64,000 nt of DNA, taken from Microbacterium sp. SCN 70-27 (GTDB lineage Bacteria > Actinomycetota > Actinomycetes > Actinomycetales > Microbacteriaceae). The position numbers were made by a program, and so were the translations under genes. Within the stretch, counting starts at the first letter, position 1. Each line of letters starts with the position of its first letter. The notes below the pieces were generated by a model that was given only the letters and a program-made list of their open reading frames with translations, was not told the DNA's origin and ran no database searches. The DNA is taken from NCBI GenBank assembly GCA_001724425.1, contig MEEK01000008.1, forward strand, positions 10,534-74,533, read 5' to 3'. Below, piece by piece: positions 36,790 through 45,599 of the stretch.

Positions 36790-38895
36790 TCACTTCTTCT
36801 TGAGCGACTTCTCCGAGACGGGCGCCTCGCCTGAGGAGGCCAGCGCGGCGTAGTACGCACGCGCCTCGTCCTGGCGGGCCTGCTCGGCGCCCGACGCGAT
36901 GGGCGCCCGGACGTGCTCGGGAGCGAAGCCGTAGGCATCCACCAGGTCCTGCGCGTGCGGGCGCAGCCGCGCCGTCAGCCGGTCGATGTAGCGCGAGACG
37001 GATGCCGCGCGCTGCGCCGACAGGCGACCGTTGATGAGGTACCAGGCGAGATGCTTCTCGATGAGGTGCATCCCGAAGAGGTCCCTCAGCCACGTGAGCA
37101 CCTGCGCAGTGCCCTCGTCCTCGATGCGGGCGACGCCGTCGCTGAAGGCCTCCCACTGCAGCAGTTCTCCGTGGGCACGGGCCGCCTCGATGAGCTCGGC
37201 CTGGTTCTGGTTGAAGATCTCGGCAGCCTCGGCGGGGGATGCCTTGGCGGCCGGGCGCAGGCGCCCTGCGATGTCGGAGATCATCTGCTCCACGCGCCCC
37301 GCGAGCAGCTCGTGCTGCTGCTCGGCGCGAAGGCCGAGCTCGACCGAGCGAGCCGTCGAACCGAGATCGGCGACCGACTGTCCGAACTGCCGCAGACCCG
37401 CACCGTGGAACACCCGGCCCGCCGTCTGCCGCGCGGCGAAGGATGCCAGCTTCGCGGCATCCGCGCCCTTGAACTGCTTCGCGAAGTCGGCGAGGAGGCG
37501 CTTGCCGACGAGCTGCAGGAGGATGTTGTTGTCGCCCTCGAAGGTGACGTAGACGTCGAGGTCCTGGTGGAGACCGACCATCCGGTTCTCGGCGAGGAAG
37601 CCTGAGCCGCCGCACGCCTCGCGGGCCTCCTGGATGGTGCTGAGCGCGTTCCAGGTCGAGAGCGGCTTCAGCGCTGCGGCGAGGGTCTCGAGGTCTTCGC
37701 GCTCCTCGGGGGTGTCGGTGCGGCCGGAGAAGACGCCGTCGAACTTGCGCAGCAGCTCGTCGTTGGAGAAGAACTGCGCGTAGTTCTGCGCGAGGAGCGG
37801 CAGCAGGCGGCGCTGGTGCTTGCCGTAGTCGAGGAGGACGACCTCGTCGCTGCCCGAGCCGGAGTCGAACTGGCGGCGCTGGTTCGCGTAGGTGAGCGCG
37901 ATGTACAGCGCGAGGGCCGTTCCGGTCGTCGCGGCACCGTCGAGCGAGACGCGCCCCTGGACGAGAGCGCCGAGCATCGTGAAGAACCGCCGGCCGGGCG
38001 ACGGGATGTCGGACGAGTACGTGCCGTCGGCCGCGACGTCACCGTAGCGGTTCAACAGGTTGAAGCGCGGGATGCGCACATGGTCGAACGCGAGGCGGCC
38101 GTTGTCAATGCCGTTGAGGCCGCCCTTGACGCCGTCGTCCTCGCTCTGGACGCCGGGGAGCATCGCACCCTCGTCGTCGCGGATCGGCACGAAGAAGCAG
38201 TGCACGCCGTAGTTGACGCCGCCCGTGATGAGCTGCGCGAACACCGTGGCGGCGCGCCCGTGCAGGGCTGCGTTACCGAGGTAGTCCTTCCACGCCCCGC
38301 GGAACGGGGTGTGGATGACGAACTCCTCGGTCTCGGGGTCGTAGGTCGCCGTCGTGCCGATCGCGGCGACGTCCGAGCCGTGGCCGGTCTCGGTCATCGC
38401 GAACGCGCCGGGGAGGTCGAGCTCGATGACATCGCGCATCCACGCGTCGTGGTGCTTCTCGGTGCCGAGCTGGTAGATCGCGGAGCCGAACAGGCCCCAC
38501 TGCACGCCCGACTTGATCTGCAGGCTCGGGTCGGCGAGGACGAGCTCCATGAAACCGGCGAGGTTCGCTCCGTTGTCCTCGAACCCGCCGTACTTCTTCG
38601 GGAACGCGCGGCGCGAACCGTCGTTCTCGACCAGCAGGCGCAGCTGCGCGAGGACCCGCTCGCGGTGCTCGGGCACCGGCTGGCCGTCGATGCGCCAGAA
38701 CGCCGGGTCCTTGATCATCTCGCGTGCTTCGAGGCGGGTCTCGCCCCACGTGCCGAGGAGCAGCTTCGTCACGGCGGCGACGTCGATGCGCGGCTCGTGC
38801 GCCTCTTCTGCGCTGTGCGCCGCGACGGGTGCGCCGCCGGCGGGCGTGCGCTTGCTCGTGGCGGGTTTCTTCGAACGGACGGCGGCGTCGGTCAT
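36790..38895 (-). CDS. Acyl-CoA oxidase-like member of the acyl-CoA dehydrogenase family
   Basis: 701 residues, larger than ordinary acyl-CoA dehydrogenases (380-400) and like acyl-CoA oxidases. An N-terminal Lys/Ala extension is followed by the acyl-CoA dehydrogenase core: AMTETGHGSDVAAIGTTA (about 190), HVRIPRFNLLNRYGDV, GRVSLDGAATTGTALALY. The oxidase-type C-terminal half includes EAREACGGSGFLAENRM and the catalytic Glu region FEGDNNILLQLVGKRLL. Predicted to introduce the trans-2 double bond into fatty acyl-CoA in beta-oxidation. I start at 38895 because GAAAGG stands eight bases upstream; an in-frame start at 38964 has none. A perfect palindrome (38990-39009) upstream may control it. Confidence 0.9.
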   Translation of the reverse strand: MTDAAVRSKKPATSKRTPAGGAPVAAHSAEEAHEPRIDVAAVTKLLLGTWGETRLEAREMIKDPAFWRIDGQPVPEHRERVLAQLRLLVENDGSRRAFPKKYGGFEDNGANLAGFMELVLADPSLQIKSGVQWGLFGSAIYQLGTEKHHDAWMRDVIELDLPGAFAMTETGHGSDVAAIGTTATYDPETEEFVIHTPFRGAWKDYLGNAALHGRAATVFAQLITGGVNYGVHCFFVPIRDDEGAMLPGVQSEDDGVKGGLNGIDNGRLAFDHVRIPRFNLLNRYGDVAADGTYSSDIPSPGRRFFTMLGALVQGRVSLDGAATTGTALALYIALTYANQRRQFDSGSGSDEVVLLDYGKHQRRLLPLLAQNYAQFFSNDELLRKFDGVFSGRTDTPEEREDLETLAAALKPLSTWNALSTIQEAREACGGSGFLAENRMVGLHQDLDVYVTFEGDNNILLQLVGKRLLADFAKQFKGADAAKLASFAARQTAGRVFHGAGLRQFGQSVADLGSTARSVELGLRAEQQHELLAGRVEQMISDIAGRLRPAAKASPAEAAEIFNQNQAELIEAARAHGELLQWEAFSDGVARIEDEGTAQVLTWLRDLFGMHLIEKHLAWYLINGRLSAQRAASVSRYIDRLTARLRPHAQDLVDAYGFAPEHVRAPIASGAEQARQDEARAYYAALASSGEAPVSEKSLKKK

Positions 38896-38989
38896 CGGCG
38901 TACCTTTCGCAGGCGGGCAGGGGAGGTCACCCTCGACGGTAGGTCGACCACAATGCCGCCGCAAACCCCCTGCCGATCACCTACAAAAG

Positions 38990-39009
38990 CCTGCACACCC
39001 GTGTGCAGG
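38990..39009. promoter_or_regulatory. Palindromic operator candidate upstream of acyl-CoA oxidase-like gene
   Basis: CCTGCACAC-CC-GTGTGCAGG, nine-base perfect arms, about 95 bp before the ATG at 38895. The size and symmetry suit a TetR- or GntR-type regulator of fatty-acid breakdown. No regulator is encoded nearby. Confidence 0.45.
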
Positions 39010-39130
39010 TCCGGTTGTATGACACCCACACCCGCGTCGGGTGAGACTCAGTGTCACCGGCCCGTGTCACCCTCCGCTGCGGGGTCGCGTGCGCCGGTGC
39101 ACCTCCGCTGAGCACAGAGGCGGATGGCGC

Positions 39131-41182
39131 TCAGTGCGCGGCGATCACGGCGAGGACGGCGTCGCCATAGGCTTCGCGCTTCTTGGCGCCGATGCCCGTG
39201 ATGCCCTCGAGTGCCGCCACCGATGCCGGGCGCCGGTCGGCGAGTGCGCGCAGCGTGGCATCCCCGAACACGATGTACGCCGGGACGCCCTGCTCTTTCG
39301 CAGCGCCCGCGCGCCAGGCCCGCAGTGCCTCGAACAGGTCGCGGTCGCCCTCGGCGACGGCTTCGGTCGCCGCCGCCTTGCGTGTGCGGGATGCCCCGCC
39401 GCCACGGCCGAGCACGTCCCGTCGCAGCGGCACGGGTGCCTCGCCCCGCAACACGGCGGCGCCCTCTTCGCCCACGGCCAGCACACCGTACTCGCCCTGC
39501 GCGACGATGACGCCGCGGGCGAGCAACTGCCGGATGACGCTGCGCCAGTCCTGGTCGGTGAGGTCGGCGCCGAGGCCGTACGTCGCAAGGGCATCGTGAC
39601 CCTGCTGGCGGATGCGGTCGGTCGAGGCTCCGCGGAGGATGTCGACGAGGTGTCCCGCCCCGAACGCCTGGTTCCGCTCGCGCTTGAGTCGCACGATCGT
39701 CGAGAGCAGCTTCTGCGCGGGGATCAGCCCGTCCCACGTGTCGGCGGGCTGGAGGCACGTGTCGCAGTTGCCGCACGGGTCGGATGCCTGGCCGAAGTAG
39801 CCGAGCAGGTTCTGTCGTCGGCATGACACCGTCTCGCAGAGCGCGAGCATCGCGTCGAGATGCTGACCAAGACGCTGCTTGTAGGCGCGCTCTCCCGGCG
39901 ACTGGTCGATGAGACGCCGCTGCTGCACGACGTCGCCGAGGCCGTACGCCATCCACGCGACCGCGGGCTCGCCGTCACGGCCCGCGCGTCCGGTCTCCTG
40001 GTAGTAGCCCTCGACCGACTTCGGCAGGTCGATATGCGCGACGAAGCGGACGTCGGGCTTGTCGATCCCCATGCCGAACGCGATCGTCGCGACCATGACG
40101 ACGCCCTCGTCACGGAGGAACCGCGATTGGTTGCGGGCGCGCACCGCGGCATCCAACCCCGCGTGATACGGCAGGGCGTCGACGCCCTGCGTGCGCAGAT
40201 ATTCGGCGGTCTGCTCGACCGACTTGCGGCTGAGCGCGTAGACGATGCCGGCGGAGCCCTCGGGCTGCGAGCGGACGAACTGCAACAGTTGCCGACGCGG
40301 GTCGACCTTCGGCTCGATGCGGTACTGGATGTTGGGTCGGTCGAAGCTCGCGACGAAGTGCTTCGCCGCCTCGAGGTGGAGGCGCTCGGTGATCTCCTGG
40401 TGCGTCGCGCGGGTCGCCGTCGCGGTGAGCGCCATGCGCGGGACGCCCGGGAACCGCTCGCCGAGGTCGCCGAGCGCGAGATAGTCGGGCCGGAAGTCGT
40501 GACCCCACTGGCTGACACAGTGCGCTTCGTCGATCGCGATGACACTGAGCTTTCCGCGCGTGAGGAGCGCGGTCGTCGCGGCCCCGCTGAGGCGTTCGGG
40601 CGCGACGTAGAGGAGATCGAGCTCGCCCGCGAGGTAGGCCTGCTCGACGCCCGCACGCTCGGCCGGCGACTGCGTCGAGTTGAGGTATGCGGCGTTGACG
40701 CCGTTCGCGACGAGCGCGTCGACCTGGTCGTGCATGAGGGCGATGAGCGGCGAGATGACGAGCCCCGTACCCGGCCGCACGAGCGCGGGGACCTGGTAGG
40801 TGATGGACTTTCCACCGCCGGTGGGCATGAGGACGATCGCGTCACCGCCGGTGACGACCTGATCGACGATCGCCGCCTGATCGCCGCGGAAGTCGTCATA
40901 CCCGAAGACCTCGTGGAGCACGGCGCGCGGGTCGGCGCCGGTGTGATCGCGACCCGTGCGGACGAGCATCGGCGCGCGGTGGTTGGGCGTGGCGCGGTGG
41001 GGTGCGTCGCCGTGGTCTGCGCCGCCGTGACCCTGCCGCGGGGCTCCGGCAGTCTGGCGCGCCAACGCACCGGCGTATCCGTCGAACTCGGGCGGCGGCG
41101 GTGCGTCGTAATCGTCGGGAGGCGCGAGCTCGTCGACATCCCACGGCACGTCCGCGTAGGGGTCGAAGGTCTCTCGGCTCAC
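39131..41182 (-). CDS. recQ: ATP-dependent DNA helicase RecQ
   Basis: 3'-5' DNA helicase of recombination and repair, 683 residues. An acidic, disordered start of about 85 residues precedes the helicase core: GDDAIVL-type motif I as MPTGGGKS near 121, DEAHCVSQWGHDFRP near 220, TATATRATHQEI, GMGIDKPDVRFV and QETGRAGRDGEP. The RecQ zinc site is formed by CRRQ ... CGNCDTCLQ (about 455-488), and a winged helix and HRDC domain (about 605-680, ending GIGAKKREAYGD) follow. The GTG at 41182 is six bases after a TAGCCT -10, so the message is probably leaderless. Confidence 0.95.
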   Translation of the reverse strand: MSRETFDPYADVPWDVDELAPPDDYDAPPPPEFDGYAGALARQTAGAPRQGHGGADHGDAPHRATPNHRAPMLVRTGRDHTGADPRAVLHEVFGYDDFRGDQAAIVDQVVTGGDAIVLMPTGGGKSITYQVPALVRPGTGLVISPLIALMHDQVDALVANGVNAAYLNSTQSPAERAGVEQAYLAGELDLLYVAPERLSGAATTALLTRGKLSVIAIDEAHCVSQWGHDFRPDYLALGDLGERFPGVPRMALTATATRATHQEITERLHLEAAKHFVASFDRPNIQYRIEPKVDPRRQLLQFVRSQPEGSAGIVYALSRKSVEQTAEYLRTQGVDALPYHAGLDAAVRARNQSRFLRDEGVVMVATIAFGMGIDKPDVRFVAHIDLPKSVEGYYQETGRAGRDGEPAVAWMAYGLGDVVQQRRLIDQSPGERAYKQRLGQHLDAMLALCETVSCRRQNLLGYFGQASDPCGNCDTCLQPADTWDGLIPAQKLLSTIVRLKRERNQAFGAGHLVDILRGASTDRIRQQGHDALATYGLGADLTDQDWRSVIRQLLARGVIVAQGEYGVLAVGEEGAAVLRGEAPVPLRRDVLGRGGGASRTRKAAATEAVAEGDRDLFEALRAWRAGAAKEQGVPAYIVFGDATLRALADRRPASVAALEGITGIGAKKREAYGDAVLAVIAAH

Positions 41183-41188
41183 CGTCTC

Positions 41189-41194
41189 AGGCTA
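41189..41194 (-). promoter_or_regulatory. -10 element, leaderless promoter of recQ
   Basis: TAGCCT on the minus strand, six bases before the GTG start at 41182. No ribosome binding site. Confidence 0.55.
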
Positions 41195-41237
41195 ATCGTG
41201 ACGGCGGACACCGGGGGCACGTCATCCACCGGCTCCG

Positions 41238-43883
41238 CTACAGGCGCAGCACCTCGGTCACGCGGACGACGGCCGTGCCCGCCTCGGCGGATGCCGCGAG
41301 GTCGACCTCCGCACGGATGCGCCAGTCGTGGTCGCCGGCCGGGTCGTCGATCGTCTGCTCGACGCGCCACACGCCCGACGCGGCATCCGTCTCGTCGATC
41401 ATGCAGAGCCGGGGCGAGCGCGCCGGGCCGCCGGTGAGGATCTCGTCGTGCTCGTCGTAGTAGGCATCCAGCACCTCGGGCCAGCCCGCGTCGGGGTCGA
41501 GCGCGACGAGCGCGTCGTCCTCCTGCAGGGCGGCGAGCTGCACGCGGCGGAACAGCTCGTTGCGCACGAGCACCGTGAACGCGCGCCGGTTGGTGAGCAC
41601 CGACGGGGGTGCGGGCGGCACGACGGGAGCGTCGTCCTCGGGGAGGTGGGCGGTGGCATCCACCAGTGCGGACCACTCGTCGACGAGGCTCGAGTCGACC
41701 TGCCGCACGAGCTCGCCCAGCCACTCGATGACATCCATCAGCTCGTCGGTGCGCGCCTCGGCGGGGACCGTCTGACGGATCGCGCGGTAGGCGTCCGACA
41801 GGTATCTCAGCACGAGACCTTCGCTGCGCTGCAGCTGGTAGAACGAGACATATTCCGCGAACGACATGGCCCGCTCGAACATGTCGCGCACGACAGACTT
41901 CGGGCTCAGCGCGAAGTCGCGCACCCACGGCTGGCTCGACGCGAACACCTCGAACGACTGGTCGAGCAGCTCGGCGAGCGGCTTCGGCCACGTGATCTCT
42001 TCGAGCCGCGCCATGCGCTCGTCGTACTCGATGCCGTCGCGCTTCATCGCGGCCACCGCCTCGCCGCGCGCCTTGTACTCCTGCTGCGAGAGGATCGCCC
42101 GCGGGTCGTCGAGGGTCGCCTCGATCACACTCACGACGTCGAGGGCGTAGTGCCCCGTGCCGACTCCGGCCGATTCCTGGCCCGAACTCCTCCGATCCGC
42201 CGCCGATTCGGTCGAATCGGCCGGCTCCGGCCCTCCGCCGCGAGAAATGGAGGAGTTCGGGACATCCTCGTCGGGAGACAGCAGCCCGATCGCGGCGAGT
42301 GCGAACGGCGACAACGGCTGATTCAGGGCGAAATTCGGCTGCAGATCGACCGTCAGCCGGATGAGCGGGGCACCCGGCCCGCCGGGCCCGGCCCCGGGCC
42401 GGGCATCCCCGGCAGGGAGGATCTCGACGATCCCGGCATCCACGAGCGTGCGGAAGATGGCGATCGCACGGCGCGCGAGCTCGTACTTCCGTGCGCGGGG
42501 CTCGTGATTGTCGAACACGAGCGAGCGGACGTTCCCGAAGACGTCACCGCCGCGCCCGATCACGTTGATGAGCATCGCCGCCGTCAGTCGCAGCTGCGGC
42601 ACGAGCGGCTCGGGCGGCGCCGCGATGAGGCGCTCGTACGAGCCCTCACCCCAGTTCACGACGCCGGTCGGAGCCTTCTTGCGGACGATCTTCTTGCGCT
42701 TGGCAGGGTCGTCGCCCGCCTTGGCGAGGGCGACCGCGTTCTCGATCTCCCACTCGGGCGCCATCACGACGACGTTGCCGTACGGGTCGAACCCGGCGCG
42801 CCCCGCCCGGCCCGCGACCTGATGGAACTCACGGGCCGAGAGCTGACGCATCTTCGTCCCGTCGTACTTCGACAGCGCCGTGATGACGACCGTCCGGATC
42901 GGCACGTTGATGCCGACCCCGAGGGTGTCGGTGCCGCAGATCACCTTGAGGAGCCCCCGCTGCGCAAGCGTCTCGACGAGGCGGCGGTACCGCGGCAGCA
43001 TGCCCGCGTGGTGGACGCCGATGCCCGAGCGCACGAGCCGTGACAGGGTCTGCCCGAACCCCGTCGTGAACCGGAAGCCTCCGATCGCCGCGGCGATGGC
43101 ATCCCGCTGTTCGCGAGTCGTGAGCGTGACGGATGCCAGGGCCTGCGCCCGCTCGAGCGCGGCGGCCTGGGCGAAGTGCACGATGTAGACGGGAACCTCG
43201 CGCTCGTCGACGAGCATCGTGAGCACCTCATGCACGGGGCGCCGCTCGTACGAGAAATGCAGCGGCACGGGCCGCTCGACGCCCGTGATCTCGGCGACCG
43301 CACGTCCGGTGCGGCGCTCGAGATCATCGGCGATCGGCGTGACATCGCCGAGCGTCGCCGACATCAGCAGGAACTGCGCACGCGGCAGGAGCAGCAGCGG
43401 CACCTGCCAGGCCCACCCCCGCTCGGGGTCGCCGTAGTAGTGGAACTCGTCCATGACGACCTGGTCGACCGCGGCATCCGTGCCTTGACGGAGCGCGATG
43501 TTCGCCAGGATCTCCGCCGTGCAGCACACGATCGGGGCATCCGGGTTGACGGACGAATCGCCCGTGACCATGCCGACGTTCTCCGCCCCGAAGACCTCGA
43601 CGAGGGCGAAGAACTTCTCGCTCACCAGCGCCTTGATCGGCGCCGTGTAGTAGGAGCGACCGCCGGATGCCAGGCAGATCGCGTGCGCCGCGATCGCCAC
43701 GAGCGACTTGCCCGTGCCGGTCGGGGTCGACAGGATGACGTTCGCGCCCGAGACGAGTTCCATCACGGCCTCGTCCTGCGCGGAGTAGAGCGTCAGCCCG
43801 CGGTCGGCCGCCCATCCCACGAAGCCGTCATAGGCGGCATCCGCCGTCGCGCCGGTCGGCACGGCGTCGGTCAGGGCGGTCAC
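41238..43883 (-). CDS. Ski2-like DEAD/DEAH-box helicase with C-terminal DUF3516
   Basis: 881 residues. The helicase core lies at about 25-410: STPTGTGKSLVAIAA (motif I, about 55), MDEFHYYGD (DExH-type motif II), MSATLGD, the GIGVHHAGMLPRYR and GTDTLGVGINVPIRTV segments of Ski2/Mtr4-like enzymes, and HQVAGRAGRAG. DUF3516 follows (about 430-880). Likely an RNA helicase in RNA turnover or ribosome processing. An 81-bp palindromic repeat is inserted in frame at residues about 541-568 (PNSSISRGGG...RRSSG), between conserved blocks. The start is uncertain: GTG at 43883 (MTALTDAVPTG) or GTG at 43901; neither has a good ribosome site. Confidence 0.9.
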   Translation of the reverse strand: MTALTDAVPTGATADAAYDGFVGWAADRGLTLYSAQDEAVMELVSGANVILSTPTGTGKSLVAIAAHAICLASGGRSYYTAPIKALVSEKFFALVEVFGAENVGMVTGDSSVNPDAPIVCCTAEILANIALRQGTDAAVDQVVMDEFHYYGDPERGWAWQVPLLLLPRAQFLLMSATLGDVTPIADDLERRTGRAVAEITGVERPVPLHFSYERRPVHEVLTMLVDEREVPVYIVHFAQAAALERAQALASVTLTTREQRDAIAAAIGGFRFTTGFGQTLSRLVRSGIGVHHAGMLPRYRRLVETLAQRGLLKVICGTDTLGVGINVPIRTVVITALSKYDGTKMRQLSAREFHQVAGRAGRAGFDPYGNVVVMAPEWEIENAVALAKAGDDPAKRKKIVRKKAPTGVVNWGEGSYERLIAAPPEPLVPQLRLTAAMLINVIGRGGDVFGNVRSLVFDNHEPRARKYELARRAIAIFRTLVDAGIVEILPAGDARPGAGPGGPGAPLIRLTVDLQPNFALNQPLSPFALAAIGLLSPDEDVPNSSISRGGGPEPADSTESAADRRSSGQESAGVGTGHYALDVVSVIEATLDDPRAILSQQEYKARGEAVAAMKRDGIEYDERMARLEEITWPKPLAELLDQSFEVFASSQPWVRDFALSPKSVVRDMFERAMSFAEYVSFYQLQRSEGLVLRYLSDAYRAIRQTVPAEARTDELMDVIEWLGELVRQVDSSLVDEWSALVDATAHLPEDDAPVVPPAPPSVLTNRRAFTVLVRNELFRRVQLAALQEDDALVALDPDAGWPEVLDAYYDEHDEILTGGPARSPRLCMIDETDAASGVWRVEQTIDDPAGDHDWRIRAEVDLAASAEAGTAVVRVTEVLRL
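42181..42261 (-). repeat. 81-bp in-frame palindromic element (helicase copy)
   Basis: Terminal inverted repeats CCCGAACTCCTCC (42181-42193) and GGAGGAGTTCGGG (42249-42261) are perfect. Read with the gene it encodes V-PNSSISRGGG...ADRRSSG, 27 codons. The interior is the most diverged of the five copies, so this may be the oldest insertion. Confidence 0.92.
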
Positions 43884-43932
43884 ACCTCGAGTCTGCCGCA
43901 CCGAGGCGGCCGCGGGCGCACCTGCAATGGCT

Positions 43933-43949
43933 TAGGTCATGTCTGATAA
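43933..43949. mobile_element. Solitary IS5-type terminus
   Basis: TAGGTCATGTCTGATAA matches the reverse complement of the IS5 element's right end (TAGGGCGTGTCTGACAA, ending at 45600) at 14 of 17 positions. On the minus strand it reads LSDMT-stop, like the C-terminal codons of many IS5-family transposases. It is either the remnant end of a second element or the outer end of a larger unit containing the SAP-domain gene. Confidence 0.45.
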
Positions 43950-44022
43950 TGCGGAGCGCCGGCCCGTGCAGATCCGTGCGGTGCGTCGGTGAGGCGAGTC
44001 TGGCGCTGTCGGCGGCCCTGGC

Positions 44023-44028
44023 TACAGT
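44023..44028 (+). promoter_or_regulatory. -10 element of the SAP/DUF6434 gene
   Basis: TACAGT, 55 bases before the ATG at 44083; a purine-rich site GAAGAAGGGA lies just upstream of the start. Confidence 0.4.
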
Positions 44029-44082
44029 GAAGGCGACCCGCGCGGGGAGCAGGTCCCGTCTGCCGGTGAAGAAGGGATCGCG

Positions 44083-44661
44083 ATGACAATGTCTGAATCT
44101 CTCGGCAGCGGCCCGCAGCGACCGCCACTTGACAGCACGCTGAGTGGGAGCGAGTTGCTGCGGTGGTACTGGCTCAAGGACGAGCTCGTGTCGTTCGCGC
44201 GGGTTCTCGGCGTGCGTACAACGGGCAGCAAGGACGTGCTCGCCGCACGCATCGCGGCCGAGCTCGACGGCGTCGGCTTCGAGGAACCGGCCCGCTCGAA
44301 GCCCGTCGCCGCCACCCAACTGAAAGGACGCCTCACTGCAACGACAGTGATCCCGCGCGGTCAACGGTGCAGCCAGTCGGTGCGGGAGTGGTTCGTGATT
44401 CAGGTCGGGTCGACGTTCGGGTTCGACGCCGCGATGCGCCAGTACTTCGCCCACGCCGACGGCACTCAGACACTGCATGACGCACTCGATCACTACCGAG
44501 CGACCCGCAACAGTGAGCCGAAGGCGATCGACCCGCAGTTCGAGTACAACCGCTTCACACGGTCTTGGCACCAGGCCAATCCGAACGGAACCCGAGCGGA
44601 GCTGCTCGACGCGTGGCGGCACTACCGCGCGACACCGTCCGACAGTCGCGAGCGCGCCTGA
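44083..44661 (+). CDS. SAP-domain / DUF6434-like protein
   Basis: 192 residues. The N-terminal part (LKDELVSFARVLGVRTTGSKDVLAARIAAEL) looks like a SAP helix-extension-helix nucleic-acid-binding motif at about 32-62. The C-terminal half (WFVIQVGSTFGFDAAMRQYFA ... DALDHYRATR, with FNRFTR-type NRFTRSWHQANP) matches the DUF6434/YdeI-like set seen in small bacterial proteins. The function is unknown. The ATG at 44083 follows a good purine-rich ribosome site. The TGA stop (44659-44661) falls on the left terminus of the IS5-type element, so the native C-terminus may have been altered by the insertion. Confidence 0.75.
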   Translation: MTMSESLGSGPQRPPLDSTLSGSELLRWYWLKDELVSFARVLGVRTTGSKDVLAARIAAELDGVGFEEPARSKPVAATQLKGRLTATTVIPRGQRCSQSVREWFVIQVGSTFGFDAAMRQYFAHADGTQTLHDALDHYRATRNSEPKAIDPQFEYNRFTRSWHQANPNGTRAELLDAWRHYRATPSDSRERA

Positions 44662-45238
44662 GTTGTATCTGACAGGGCTTTTGTCCAGGCCACCGCGGTG
44701 TGGATGAGTACGGCGGCGCGGTAGACGGTCGCGAGCTTGTCGTATCGGGTCGCGAGGCCGCGCCATTGCTTGGTGTGGCAGAACCGTCGCTCGATCACGT
44801 TGCGGTTCCGGTAGTCCTCGGCGTCGAGATCGACGGGCCTGCCGCCGCGTGATCCACGCCGTTTGCGGTGTCCTTGCTGATCGCGTGGCTCCGGGATCAC
44901 GGCCTTGATCCCGCGGCCACGCAGGTGCGAACGGATCGCGCGGGACGAGTAGGCCTTGTCACCGCGGACGGTATCCGGGCGGGTGCGGGGCCGCCCGGTG
45001 TCGCGTGCCACGCGCAGCTGCTCGAGCATCGGGATCAGCATCGGTGAATCGCGGCCTGACCGGGCGTGATCAAGGTGACCAGCGGGAGCCCGTTGCCGTC
45101 GACGAGCTGATGGATCTTCGTCGACAAGCCACCCCGGGAGCGGCCGATGCCGTGATCAGGCGGCTCGACGGCCGGATTCGTGTAATTCGATCCAGCCCCC
45201 CGTGGGATGGGTCGTGTTCGTCGCGTGCTGATGCGCAC
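44622..45238 (-). pseudogene. IS5-family transposase OrfB, frameshifted
   Basis: DDE-domain half of an IS5 (IS427-like) transposase. The first part (PPDHGIGRSRGGLSTKIHQLVDGNGLPLVTLITPGQA, split across 45185-45055) is in one frame and ends at a stop after AAIHRC. The sequence resumes one frame over as MLIPMLEQLRVARD and runs through the catalytic region GDKAYSSRAIRSHLRGRGIKAVIP and NVIERRFCHTKQWRGLATRYDKLA to 44622. A single missing base near 45052 (GCCGC-GATTCACCG) explains the break. The normal C-terminal stop is also lost, so the frame runs out of the element into the neighbouring gene. Probably inactive. Confidence 0.8.
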
Positions 45239-45599
45239 GAGCGATCGTGGAATCCACCGACACCGACCAGTCCACTAACGCTTCCGCGTCGGCCTGCGCG
45301 ATCAGCGTCGACGCGATCTTGTCCCAGGTCCCCTCGGTAGCGAGACGGTGATGCCACGTCCACACCGTCTGCCAGGGCCCGAACACCTCCGGCAGATCCC
45401 GCCACGCGATCCCGCACCGGTAGCGGTAGATGATGCCCTCCAACATCGACCGCGCATCCGAGAACTTCCGCCCCGGACGCCCCGTCGGCTTCGGCAACAT
45501 CGACTCGATCAACGACCACTGAGCATCAGAAAGCAACTGGAACCGCGACACAGTCCCACCTTTTCAGCCGACGCCACCAACCTTTGTCAGACACGCCCT
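44660..45599 (-). mobile_element. IS5-family (IS427-like) insertion sequence, degenerate, about 940 bp
   Basis: Transposase parts on the minus strand are bounded by imperfect inverted ends. The left end contains GTATCTGACAGGG (44665-44677), and the right end, read from 45599 inward, is AGGGCGTGTCTGACAAAGG. A convincing target duplication is absent. The size fits the IS427 group. The element lies between the convergent SAP-domain and NagZ-like genes, and the stop codons of both (TGA 44659-44661, TAG 45600-45598) fall on its ends. Confidence 0.75.
45156..45551 (-). CDS. IS5-family transposase OrfA
   Basis: 131 residues, N-terminal part of the transposase: MSRFQLLSDAQWSLIESMLP, GRPGRKFSDARSMLEGIIYRYR, GIAWRDLPEVFGPWQTVWTWHHR, and VSVDSTIARAHQHA with the first catalytic Asp. 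The reading frame closes after the run CACGGGGGG near 45193-45201, where IS427-type elements shift frame. OrfB starts in another frame and later returns to this one, so at least one of the two shifts is a mutation. Confidence 0.8.
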   Translation of the reverse strand: MSRFQLLSDAQWSLIESMLPKPTGRPGRKFSDARSMLEGIIYRYRCGIAWRDLPEVFGPWQTVWTWHHRLATEGTWDKIASTLIAQADAEALVDWSVSVDSTIARAHQHATNTTHPTGGWIELHESGRRAA

